From positions 70,462,186-70,526,185 of the forward strand of contig CM056743.1 in assembly GCA_029851415.1 (NCBI GenBank): 64,000 nucleotides of DNA, read 5' to 3'. Origin of the DNA: Eretmocerus hayati (taxonomy: Eukaryota; Arthropoda; Insecta; Hymenoptera; Aphelinidae). Numbering within the stretch: the stretch's first letter is position 1; each line of letters opens with the position of its first letter. The position numbers and the translations under genes are program-made. Below, piece by piece: positions 37,128 through 47,944 of the stretch. A model generated the notes under the pieces. The model ran no database searches, was not told the origin of the DNA, and saw only the letters and a program-made list of their open reading frames with translations.

Positions 37128-39223
37128 ATATATGAGTGATTCTGGAGCAAGCTGGACAAAACCGTCACCAGGAGGGTCTGGGAAAAATCCGCAAAAATTT
37201 TTTTCCATTAGTACTATGTTGAAATAGTATGAAAAAATTTTTTTCAAATTTTTTCGGCCCCCCCTGTGGGCCCCAGGGCCCATGAAAGGGCCATTTTAGG
37301 CCCTTTTTTAGCCTATTCTAGGAAAATCATAGCTCCGACGCAAATCAATATTTTTCAACGTACTTGGGCGCATTTTTCTCGTCAAGACTAGTACTTTTGA
37401 GAAAAAAATTGTCCAAGGCCACCTAGTGAGCCTGACGACTTCTGCCACCTATTTATTGAGAGCAAATTTTAGCGATTTTTGGGCTTGCTTCAAAGTGATG
37501 TAGCTCCCACTAGACATGTGATAATCGACTTTTACAAGTAGTCATTTTGAAGGTCATGAAAATACCTACAATTTGCTCACTTGTAAAAGTCAATTATCGC
37601 ACTTTTTGTTGGAGCTACAGTCGATACAAGTTGAGCAATTTACGAAAAAGTCGAAAATTCAGGACTCGATTCCAAAAATATATCTTAATTTTTTTTTTTC
37701 CAAACTTGTGCGAAAATGTTCTTTCAGACATCTACTTTTAGTAAAAAGAATTTGGCGGAGGTTATTTTTTTTTATTTTTTTTGCCGAGCGTTACAAAATG
37801 CCGCATTTTGTGGTTTTAGCAAAAACAGCATCTTTGACCACGGTCACATATGCTCCCATCTGGACTGATGTGCACCAATCTGTGTGAAAGTACTCCCCAA
37901 AGTACCCCCAAGTACGTGTAAGAAGTTGCGGGGACGAGCCTCCACCCAGAAGCGAGCTGTAGGTTCTATTTACCGTGTCAAAAATAGGCATTATTTTGGC
38001 TATTCGAGCGTAAGCGACTGAGAGCATGATTTTACTCGTTCTGGCTCACAAATGAGATAATGGGGTAGAATGAGGATCCAAACATATTTTTCCGACTCAA
38101 AATGACCATCTAAACACAATTCCGAGGTCAGTTTTGCTCTAAATAGTCGTCCCTCTGCCCCTCAAGAACTTAGATTCTGTCGACGGGTTCTGACCCGTTG
38201 AGGCACTAGACGACATTCTAGAGCTAAACTGACCTCGGAATTGTGTTCAGATGGTCATTTTGAGTCGGAACAATATGTTTGGATCCTCATTCTAGCCCAT
38301 TATCTCATTTGTAAGCCAGAACAAGTAAAATCATGCTCTCAGTCGCTTACGCTCGAATAGCCAAAATAATGCCTATTTTGGACACGGTGAATAGAACCTA
38401 CAGCTCGCTCCTGGGTGGAGGCTCGTCCACGCAACGTTTTACACGTACTTGGGGGTACTTTGGGGAGTACTTTCACACAGATTGGTGCACATCAGTCCAG
38501 ATGGGAGCATATGTGACCGTGGTCAAAGATGCTGTTTTTGCTAAAACCACGAAATGCGGCATTTTGTAACGCTCGGCAAAAAAAATAAAAAAAAAATAAC
38601 CTCCGCCAAATTTTTTTCACTAAAAGTAGATGTCTGAAAGAACATTTTCGCACAAGTTTGGTGAAAAAAAATTAAGATATATTTTTGGAATCGAGTTCTC
38701 AATTTTCGACTTTTTCGTAAATAGCTCAACTTGTATCGACTGTAGCTCCAACAAAAAGTGCGATAATTGACTTTTACAAGTGGGAAAATTGTAGGTATTT
38801 TCAAGACCTTCAAAATAATTACTTGTAAAAGTCAATTATCACATGTCTAGTGGGAGCTACATCACTTTGAAGCAAGCCCAAAAATCGCTAAAATTTGCTC
38901 TCAATAAATAGGTGGCAGAAGTCGTCAGGCTCACTAGGTGGCCTTGGACAATTCTTTTCTCAAAAGTACTAGTCTTGACGAGGAAAATGCGCCCAAGTAC
39001 GTTGGAAAATATTGATTTGCGTCGGAGCTATGATTTTCCTAGAATAGGCTAAAAAAGGGCCTAAAATGGCCCTTTCATGGGCCCTGGGGCCCACAGGGTG
39101 GGCCGAAAAAATCTGAAAAAAATTTTTTCGTACTATTTCAACATAGTACTAATGGAAGAAAATTTTTGCGGATTTTTCCCAGACCCCCCTGGTGACGGTT
39201 TTGTCCAGCTTGCTCCAGAATCA

Positions 39224-39232
<9 letters not shown>
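37128..39232. mobile_element. long foldback element D (about 1-kb arms)
   Basis: The arms 37128-38155 and 38208-39232 are nearly identical inverted copies (GTGATTCTGGAGCAAGCTGG / CCAGCTTGCTCCAGAATCAC at the tips). The spacer of about 50 bp itself contains the small palindrome CGGGTTCTGACCCG. The same 78-codon frame is open in both arms (37791-38027 minus and 38333-38569 plus), but that follows simply from arm identity. It lies in a TA-rich target. Confidence 0.8.

Positions 39233-39270
<38 letters not shown>
39227..39270. repeat. (AT)n tract
   Basis: About 22 AT units lie between elements D and E. The other end of D is also flanked by TATATATA, so this is the likely target of D. Confidence 0.85.
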
Positions 39271-39274
<4 letters not shown>

Positions 39275-41976
39275 TGTTACAGTAAATGTCCGATGTCCGT
39301 AAATGCTAACATCTACTAGTAAATGTCAACATTTACTAAGAGAATCAGTATATGTCCGAAATATGTTCGCATTCCGGGAATCTACTAGTAAATGTCATTT
39401 ACGAAGTCACTAGTAAATTCATTCACGAAGCCACGTCAGTAAATTCTGACATTGACTACTAAAAGTCCGAAATGCAATCATACTTCGGACATTTACTGAC
39501 TCTCTTAGTACAGTACCTTCCAAAATTGATGGATCATGCATGGTCTCACTAAATCCATGATAACTTCAAACCCCTTCATTGTATAAGAATTTCAAAAAAA
39601 GGATCTTAGAGATGACAAAAAAATCTATAGTATTTTTCAAGTGCTTTCCGAGAGCCTGGAATCGACATTGAAAATCCAAAAAATTCTTCTCCAGTGGATC
39701 ACGTACAACTTTCACGGACAAGGTCGGATCACAAAAATTCTCACGGGATCTTGTAGCTCGTCTCAAAACCTACAATTTCCTATTTTTAAAGTTTCCTGTA
39801 TCACCTTCCCTGTTCACGTATCGAGCTTGGAGAGAAAAGTTTGTATAACATGTCCTGCTTACGGAGATCCCGTACAGAAATAATCCTTGGTTTCCCTGCA
39901 TCTATGTTGGATCCCCATGCGATATCCCAGTCTCATCCTCATCTTGGGGAATCCCTCGAGGATTACACAGGATTCCGACAGGATTTCCCCGTGAATTGGG
40001 ATAGAATGAGGAATATGCAGGGACTCCCTACAGGAATCCCGCAAGATATTCACAGCAAAATCCACTCAGGGACTCCTGATAAGAATCCCATTCGGATCTG
40101 AATGGACGACTTACTGTAAGAGAGATCTAGGGAATAAGGAGGATGTCCCTACTAGAATCCCACGTGATGTCTTCGGAGTAATCCATGTGAGAATACCTCA
40201 AAGGAATCCAACGTGAATCTAATCAGACGATCCATGGCCAAAGTGATATCAGATGTAGGCAGGTTATCCTCGTAAGAATCCTACGGAATATCCGCGCCAT
40301 TACCCGTCGCCGGGCCTTTTCGAGAAATCATCACATTGACCGACTTACAACACAATTGAGTGTTGAGGAAGTCGGGGAAGGACAGGGCATCCCTGCGAAT
40401 ACCTCGTGAAGTATCCTCATTGAATTGTATACAATAAGTCTCAACAGAAATTTTGAGTTTGCAGATTTCGATTACACAGACCCAAGTTGTTGGTGGTGGT
40501 GGAAGAGAACATTTCTTCTACACGATTTTTTCATCATCTATGTAGATTTCCTAATTATGATGAAATTTTTGATAATATGTTCTAGTTTACTTCTGACAAT
40601 AGATCTTCAAGCCCTTTATGTTGATAAGTATCAGTAGGAATTGACTGCGCCTTCCAATTTTACAATGGACCAATCTTATCGAAAATGAATCTGAGTATAG
40701 GTACTCTAACATTGAGAAATTGTTGAACAACATATATGAATATATATACACATACTGTGTGCGTGTGTGAGTGAGTGTATATAAAATATACATTGTATAT
40801 TCATGTATCTAATCAAATTGTGTTGAAAATTGACTTACAAGGACCTCAATCAAAACCGAGAGCGTGTTGAAGTGTACATTCCACTATGACAAAGTTTGGG
40901 AGTTATTAAGAGTCAACCTAAACATTTTTCCATCACAAGCACCCCCAATCGAATTCAACAATAAAATAATTGTGTTGATTGAAGAAAGAGTTACTCAATT
41001 GGATAAGAGAGCTTCGTCTTCAGAGAATGAAAAATAGTTGGGAGGTCTCGTTCCTAGTACGAAGTAAGCATCACTCATGGCATCTGAAACTTTGGAGTAA
41101 TGGTCTAGGTTCCTGTTTCCCAATCCACAGGTCATGAGTTCGAGCCTCCGCCGATGCTGTTGTCATATTGTTGATTTTAATTTATTCAAGTGATAGATTT
41201 CAATTGATTCATCATGAATGTTAATACAATCCTAATGATGGAACCCTAAATTACATTGCTCTTAAGTGCATTTGAAATGACGTGAAATGATCTCATCTTT
41301 CAGAATATTCTATCAGATCTTGTCTCAAATATAATATAGACGGCCAAAAGATGGAATAAATCAATTCTCATAACAAAACTTGAAAAATCGTTGTCACCTC
41401 CAATGTGAGACATAATCTGATATATTTTTCCGGAAGATGAGATCATTCTACGTCAAAATCATGTGGCGTGCTATTTTTTTGATAAATTTTCGCACTAGAA
41501 GAGAGCGAGACGAAACCTAATAGGGACCGGCCTCGGGATCTCTAGTATAAGCAGCTTATGTTATACGAACTTTTCTCTTCAAGCTCGTTACTCGGACAGG
41601 AAAGGTCGTACAGGAAACTTGAAAAAGAGGAATTGTAGGTTTTGACCGAGCTACAAGATCTCATGAGAATTTTTGTGATCCGACCTTCCTCGTCAAAGAT
41701 GTAGGTGATCCACTGAAGAAGAATTGTTTTTAGATTGTCAATGTCGATTATGGGCACTCCAGAAGCACTTGAAAAATATTTGAAACAAATCAATCGATAG
41801 ATTTTTCTGTGATCTTCAAGATCCCTTCTTCAAAATTTTCATACAATGAAGGGATTCCAAGTTATCGTGGGCTTAGTGAAACCATGCATGATCCATTAAT
41901 TTTGGAAGGTACTGTGAATGTTGACATTTACTAGTAAATGCCCGACAATTACGGATTTCGGACATTCACTGTAACA
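39275..41976. mobile_element. foldback element E, carrying family B copy 3
   Basis: TGTTACAGTAAATGTCCGA at the left is matched by CGGACATTCACTGTAACA at the right. Inner arm blocks also pair (GATGGATCATGCATGGT / ACCATGCATGATCCATTAA). Subterminal TTTACTAGTAAATGTC-type words repeat several times at the left end (39295-39500). The arms are interrupted at the centre by family B copy 3 and a small palindrome (about 41278-41460). Confidence 0.65.
39869..41274 (+). mobile_element. family B transposon, copy 3 (right end missing)
   Basis: It starts CCCGTACAGAAATAATCC and follows copy 1 in order through the tRNA-like block (41090-41152, B box GAGTTCGAGCCTCC). It stops at AAGTGCATTTGAAATG, about 220 bp before the expected CTGCACGGG end. 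Confidence 0.65.
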
Positions 41977-41979
41977 TAT

Positions 41980-43954
41980 CACAGCCCCACAAAAAAAAGT
42001 TCTGACCTAACTCCCGAACTATATTACCCTTATGTTTTGGGGGTCGCTGAATCCGAATCCAGGGTCAGTTTTGTTCCAGCACGTCGAGATTTTGACATAA
42101 CCTCAAAAAAGCATGAGTTGACAAAATTGCCCCAAAATCATAGTCAAACCGTACTGAATCCACTTCTGACCACCAACCGTATGTTTTCGGGGTTGTTGAA
42201 TCCAAAAACGAGGTTAGTTTGGTCCCAACATATCATCGTTCTGACATAACCTCAAAAAATCATGATTTCCCAATGATATTCGGACCTGGTGATCAAACCA
42301 TACTTTGTTTTGCCTCTATTATATATTTTTCGGGTCGTTGAATTCAATTCTGGGGCCAGTTTGGTTCCAGCACATCATCATTCTGACATAACCTCAAAAA
42401 ATCATGATTTCCCACGGATACTCGGACCTGGTGGTCAAGCTATACTTTGTTCTGCCCATACTATATGTTTTTGGGGTCGCTGAATCCAAATCTGGGGCCA
42501 GTTTGGCTCCAGCACATCATCATTCTGACATAACCTCAAAAAATCATGACTTCCCAAGGACACTTGTACCTGGTGACCGAACCATACTTCATCCGATACA
42601 GCCACGGGTGGCCAGCAAGCCCGTGTAGTACCACACGCCACCGCTAGGTGGCGTCCGGTCATTCCCGCTATCAAAACAGAGCACCGGGCTTACAAAACCG
42701 GTGCCAAAGCTGTCTTACATCATCATGGCAGACGCAAGCGTTCTACGATGCAGAGGGTCGGTTCCTCAGTGTCAGCGACTGGTCAGGGTGAGAAAGCGGG
42801 CCCACAGTCGTCATTATCCAGTGACCGCAGTTCCACATCAGTTGGTGACTTGGCTGATGTGGGATTTAATGTGACAAGAAAAAGATCCAAGACACTCTCG
42901 ACAACGCACGATTGTCATGGTAATCGTAACAGTTTCTGTCTCATGTGCAAAATATGAGGTCAAGAATCTGCGAGTGCCTATTGACAAAAAAAACATCGAA
43001 CTGTACAAAGAGATTTTCGAGTCGAAAATTGACCAGAGTAACCCATGGGCGCCATGCGTGATTTGCACCGCTTGCTAACCTATGCTGTTCCGATGGAAGA
43101 AAGAGAAAAATGAGAAAGTCGTAAAATTTGTTACCCCTGCGGCCTAAGGGAAACCAACAAGCTCAAAAGATTGCTACTTTTGTATTAACCATATCGAAGG
43201 TTACAACTCTTAGAATAAACACAAAATTGTCTATCAACACACTTCAACAGTCACTATTCTAGATCCTCTCAGGGCAGTGAAATGTGAAACTGAGACTAGA
43301 AATGATGTCCAAGAGGACGAATCAGGAGATGAAGATTCTTCTAGTGATGGTGATGTTACAAGCGATGGAGATTTTCATCCGAGTGGGAAAATGCCTAAGA
43401 AACCGATACTGATATCTCAATCTCGTCTTAATGATCTTAAGAGAGGTTGCAGCGACCCCAAAAATATATAGCGGAGGCAAAACAAAGTATGGTATGACCA
43501 ACAGATCTGAATATTCGTGAAAAATCATGATTTTTTGAGGTCATGTTAGAATCATGATGTGCTGAAACCCAACTGGCCCCAAATTTGAATTCAGCGACCC
43601 CAAAAACGTATAGTATAGGTAATACAAAGTATGGTTTGATCACCAGGTTCGAATATCATTAGGAAATCATGATTTTTTGAGGTTATGTCAGAACGATGAT
43701 ATGTTGGGACCAAACTAACCTCGTTTTTTGATTCAGCAACCCCGAAAACATGAGATTGGTGGTCAAAAGTGGATTCAGTACGGTTCGATTATGATTTTGG
43801 AGCAATTTTGTCAACTCGTACTTTTTTTGAGGTTATGTCAAAATATCGACGTGCTGAAACAAAGCTGACCCTGGATTCGGATTTAGTGACCCCCAAAACA
43901 TGAAGGTAATATAGTTTGGGAGTTAGGTCAGAACTTTTTTTTTGTGGGGCTGTG
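41980..43954. mobile_element. element F with tandemly repeated inverted arms
   Basis: The ends are CACAGCCCCACAAAAAAAA and TTTTTTTTGTGGGGCTGTG. Each arm contains several direct copies of a unit of about 135-150 bp (GACATAACCTCAAAAAATCATGA ... GGGGTCGCTGAATCC, split here to its key words): about four at the left (42050-42600) and three at the right in inverse orientation (43440-43900). The middle holds a decayed gene. Confidence 0.75.
42748..43480 (+). pseudogene. decayed TE-associated gene inside element F
   Basis: Short coding blocks in changing frames read WAPCVICTAC, FRWKKEKNEKVVKF, a GKPTSS-KDCYFCINHIEGY block and NKHKIVYQH. They are followed by an acidic ESGDEDSSSDGDVTSDGDFHP segment (positions about 43310-43385) and a basic end. 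The CxxC/DCYFC pairs recall a zinc-binding protein common in arthropod repetitive elements. Several stops (for example 43076, 43144, 43210) show that it is dead. Family not identified. Confidence 0.5.
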
Positions 43955-43955
43955 T

Positions 43956-44700
43956 ATGATGGGTTCTACGCCAAAGCGACCTATGGAAAGGGGTCATCTC
44001 TCGGATTCCTTTTTGAGCTTATTCATCCGATTCTATGGTCCAAAGTAGGAACTTTGGACCACCTATGGGATCCAAGAAAATTTCATCCCTCCGTCGCACG
44101 CATAACCGTAAAAACAGTGAAAATTCATCATGTAAAAATCGATGCTTCTTTATTCACTAAAATGATGATATCTTGAGTTTTCCGATAGGTACAAACTTGC
44201 GGTTTGCGGCATCTGGGAGAGCGTCGAAATCCTATTGAAAACGTTATTGCGAAGTTCTTTTCAACGCTTTGGAGGGGTCCTGGAGCTAAAAAGATGTTTT
44301 CCACCGAATAGTCAATTTCTCAAAAAGCCATTCCTGTATTCCTCTGAAAATCAGAAATGAGACGTAAAATTTTGTGTTTTTCCAGAAGGAAATGATCTCA
44401 GAGGAGTTTAGGGTGATCCAAGCGACTTATCAGCCGTTCTCTGGAAATGGGGGTTTCTTTAGTAACAGGAAAACATCATTTTCTGCGCATGCGCAGGAAC
44501 TTAGGCTGTTGGGACTAATTTTAACAAAAAGCTGACAAAATTTCCTATGGAATGACTACCTGCAGAGTTTGAATCCATGCACTAAAACAGAATCTACAAC
44601 ACAATAAATTACACCGAATCAAAAGCACATGGACATTCAACCCATTAGCGCCTGCTGAGAAGACACATTCACGAGATCTTGTTGGGGCTCTTTTTTGAGT
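43956..44700. mobile_element. foldback family F1, copy d, single arm
   Basis: It starts at the family tip (TATGATGGGTTCTACGCC) directly against element F and runs through the TGCGCATGCGCA palindrome (44484-44495) to a GAGATCTTGTTGGGGCTC word that also occurs in the F1c interior. No partner arm is present. Confidence 0.6.
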
Positions 44701-44786
44701 ACAGAATAGCCGCCGAGAAAGTAGTATAGCACCGTTATAGTGAGTCAAAACAAATGACGTCATCCACGATGGAAAAGTGCGACTCT

Positions 44787-45040
44787 CTTATCAGTGATTA
44801 CGTAACAGCGTAGTAGTATAATTGATAAGACGGAGAGTAGGTCAAGGCATTTTATTACACGTTTGACCAAATTATTTGTTTACGTCGATGTAATTAGGTC
44901 AAGCAATTGAGTCATTACGATGAGGTTGTCAATAGGTCACTACTTTCTTATCAGTGATGGCGACGACTGAGATGGGTAGTACTGATAGGTATCACTGATG
45001 TGTACTATAGTATCACTGATAAGATGACCAATAGGTCAAG
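44787..45040. repeat. cluster of CTTATCAGTGAT and TAGGTCA words
   Basis: CTTATCAGTGAT occurs at 44787 and 44947, its inverse ATCACTGATAAG at 45012, and a partial inverse at 44991. TAGGTCA occurs at about 44838, 44895, 44931 and 45032. It may be a subterminal region of the Polinton or of a separate element. It is the last repeat-rich stretch before the cluster. Confidence 0.45.
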
Positions 45041-45793
45041 GGCGAGGATTTTTGGTCTAATTTCGTACACATCTATCTTACCGACGTTTGGTGAAGATGA
45101 GTTATCGTCTATGGATCATTCAGGACATCGTTTCGACACTACCCAAGAGGTAGATGTCTCAGTGCGTTTTTTTTCACGTGGTATCCCACTTAGGCCTAAT
45201 CCACGCAAATCCTTCAGATAACATCTCTATGTTTACTGATATTTCGTTTTCTTCTTCTCCTCTTTTGTTATCAGACGGGTCTTGTCGGTAATTTTATCGG
45301 AATATTTACCCCATGCATAGCATGAACTCCTCTCACTTTCTCGTCGCTCTCCTCCTTCTCCTCCGTCCCCTCCTCCTCCTCCTCTTGGACTTCCAGAGTC
45401 CTCTAACCGATGATAACTGTTTGCTTGACCCATTTGTGAATTTTTTGTGTCAGGAATGCGAAATATCAGAGATCGTCGAAATGAAAAATCAATGGAGTCC
45501 GATCCGAACGAATGTAGCGAATAGAATGAATCGTTTTTACTCCAATCATGACTAATAAACAATTGGGCATACTGTTTCTCTTTGGAGAGGGCAAAAATAT
45601 TTGTGTATGTATATATATATATATATATATATATAGACCAGATTCTCTACTCATAAGAATGAATATTAGCGGGTGGACAGGTTCTGAAGAGAATTCAACT
45701 CACAAATTTATGCTGATAGATTTTGTGGTATTTTATTCGGTTAACACATAGTTATCATTTATGTACATTTGGGATATTCATCAATCGTTATTC
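45041..45793. other. unassigned interval with an (AT)n tract
   Basis: CT-rich stretch (45340-45395) and (TA)n at about 45607-45635. There is no gene evidence. The left boundary of the Polinton probably lies in or just left of this interval. Confidence 0.3.
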
Positions 45794-46720
45794 TCACATG
45801 TCAATTCTAGGAATCAGAATATCGCTAAGGTCTTTGGACAAGTTGGACAATCCAAATGCACGTAATTCAATGAGCAAAATGTCTAACTTTTCACCATCGA
45901 GTGTAAAATCCAATTTTGATTTTAAGGATGTTTTGATATTTTCATAATTTGATGAAAAATAATAATTGAAAGAAGTGATGTTTCTCAAAATACTCATTTT
46001 CTTTCCGCTTTCTTCGTTACGTAGCATGTCTCTCATATATTCACTCAATTGATCCAGAGCACGATTCACAAACACAGCAACTTCTTCACATTTTTTCAGC
46101 CGAGCCTCGATGCACTCGCGAGATTTTCTGAGGCCTTGAAATGTTGCAAGTTGCATTACGAACCCTGGCGAATTGTCATATTTCTTCTTCTTGTATGCCG
46201 GTCCATCCTCGAAACCTTCATCTTGATCCTCGTCTTCTGTGTATACCCTCACAGCATTGACTTCTGAACGCTCATCAATAAAAATAGCTTTCGAACCGTA
46301 CGTTTGAGCAAGGTTCACATCGTGCGATGGTAAGAATATTTTCGTTGAATTATTGCACGATTGAGGATGTCCACTCTCGAAATAGCGCGACATGTCATCC
46401 ATATGTTGAGCGAATAGTTCCCAACTCTTAGAATCAATGGTTACGTACTTGAGCGGGGAGCCATGGCTTCCAAGTTTCATCGATGCTCTATAGATGCCAG
46501 CGTCATGCTCGAGACCAATAGTTGCTCTCTTGGAATTCGAATTGTTTAATGCGTACGTCGTCGAAAATAGTAAATTCGGTAGATCTCTCGGTAACTTGAA
46601 TGGACGTGGAGCAGTATGCGCTATGAGTGCCACTGGAATAGGTTCAGCAGGAACGGGAGTGGGCCCCATGGTACTGATAGCTTCGGTAGCTGGTGTAATC
46701 TCGGGGATTATAGTAGCCAT
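45794..46720 (-). CDS. Polinton-cluster protein of unknown function (308 aa)
   Basis: An intact frame with an ATG start, last in the minus-strand cluster. The N-terminal 35 residues are Pro/Thr/Ala-rich. The middle is acidic (EDEDQDEGFED) followed at once by a basic patch (KKKKYD) that could be a nuclear signal. The C-terminal 130 residues are predicted helical, with a likely coiled coil (CIEARLKKCEEVAVFVNRAL), ending LSNLSKDLSDIL. I do not recognise a family. The location downstream of the protease and the same strand suggest it belongs to the element, but it could also be an adjoining gene. Confidence 0.6.
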   Translation of the reverse strand: MATIIPEITPATEAISTMGPTPVPAEPIPVALIAHTAPRPFKLPRDLPNLLFSTTYALNNSNSKRATIGLEHDAGIYRASMKLGSHGSPLKYVTIDSKSWELFAQHMDDMSRYFESGHPQSCNNSTKIFLPSHDVNLAQTYGSKAIFIDERSEVNAVRVYTEDEDQDEGFEDGPAYKKKKYDNSPGFVMQLATFQGLRKSRECIEARLKKCEEVAVFVNRALDQLSEYMRDMLRNEESGKKMSILRNITSFNYYFSSNYENIKTSLKSKLDFTLDGEKLDILLIELRAFGLSNLSKDLSDILIPRIDM

Positions 46721-47416
46721 CTTGCTTCACTTGACAATACAACTTGTTCACTTGACTCAAATGTATCAACTGAGGTTTCGACGATGGCCCACTCAAGACT
46801 TTTATATTATTCTCCCTACCATTTGTCGACGAGAAAGGATGAATGGTCATGAGTCGACTCGAATCGAATCATTTTACGATGATAAGAAACCGTCCATATT
46901 GTTGATAGTTCCCGGGCCATTGTGTTAATTTATCGAATATCATAGGGCACGGATGGACTCATGTTTACACGATGTATTGATCAAGTAACACATGCATTTA
47001 GTGACTCTCACTTACCGTGGAATTCAATATGAACTATCCGGTCCACAACGTGCATACTCACCATTCTGTATGGACTCGTCCAAATATGATAGCTTGTATT
47101 GATAGATCAAAGAATTTACCTGTACTGCTCAAGTGACATATCTGATACTCATATGAAAAATTGTTTGGACTCGTGAAATTATATCAAGTTGAAATCCAAT
47201 TCAAAATGTGAGCATAATGATTCTTCTGTAAACTATGACTGTCGGTGACGATTCGCCCGAAAAACTCTGAGAGATTATTAAATTCATGTTGAAATTTGTT
47301 CAGGATAATCTAGAGGTTGAGTGGAGGGGTAAACAATCATAGCAAAGAATTCTAACTATCGTGATTTTTTTATTGATTACAACATTTCCACAAAGAATTC
47401 ATTACATATTCTTATA
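46721..47416. other. intergenic gap in the Polinton cluster
   Basis: The longest gap in the cluster. AT-rich, no open frame of note on the coding strand. It may contain the promoter of the 308-residue gene. Confidence 0.35.
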
Positions 47417-47944
47417 TTATACTGAATAAGAGAATTTTGATGTGCACGTTTGGATACAGTAACCCGAACCAGTGGAACTTCCACGAGGAAACACGCTGAC
47501 CCGGTTTCTTTTGGTCCTTATTTTTTTCGATATTGTACGTTTGAAATGGGAAACAATTCCATCGTTGTTTCGCGTATCTTTAGAAAAGATTCGCTGAAAA
47601 GTGCGTAAAGAACCACCGTTGCACAAGCAATACGGAAACATAATACAATATTCACCGCAAACTTGCGAGTCAATGCTTTGCAGCGTTTTCTTGTTCCATG
47701 TGTAGCGCTTGCAGTTTCTTCTGAGCCGGTCGAGATGATGTGGTGATGCAGGGGGGACCCCATAGCTATCGAAATACGTCCCGTGACCATGTCTGTCGAT
47801 GAACACAGAGATCCAGTGAGACCCAGGTTTGTCGGATGTATCCAAGTTCGAAATAATGGCAGCAGGCAAACTCAAAATCTTTGGGATATGATCAGCGGCA
47901 TAGACACCGATTCAATTTGCTCTTAAACCACTAATAGCTCGCAT
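47417..47944 (-). CDS. PRO: adenain-type cysteine protease, one in-frame TGA
   Basis: The maturation protease of Polintons/adintoviruses. The residues GSHWISVF (catalytic His), YFDSYG (acid) and SQVCGEYC (Gln and Cys) occur in the right order and spacing. The most likely start is the ATG at 47944, which overlaps the acidic tail of the upstream gene by 14 nt. In that frame codon 11 is TGA (47912-47914), directly before IGVYAADHIPK, the usual conserved N-terminal block, so the gene is either broken there or read through. After the TGA no AUG is available before the catalytic region. Total about 175 codons, slightly short for the family. It would cleave capsid precursors in the nucleus. Confidence 0.8.

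Noticed and set aside
37791..38569. Conserved 78-codon frame present in both arms of element D
   Set aside because: Conservation follows from near-identity of the arms; nothing in composition or motifs suggests a protein.
27232..40637. Related short frames (FEFADFDYTDP...) in family B copies 1 and 3
   Set aside because: The frames break at different points in the copies and copy 2 lacks them; they reflect DNA repeat identity.
45233..45562. Gly-rich 109-codon minus-strand frame
   Set aside because: Low-complexity CT-rich DNA; no splice or start context and no family resemblance.
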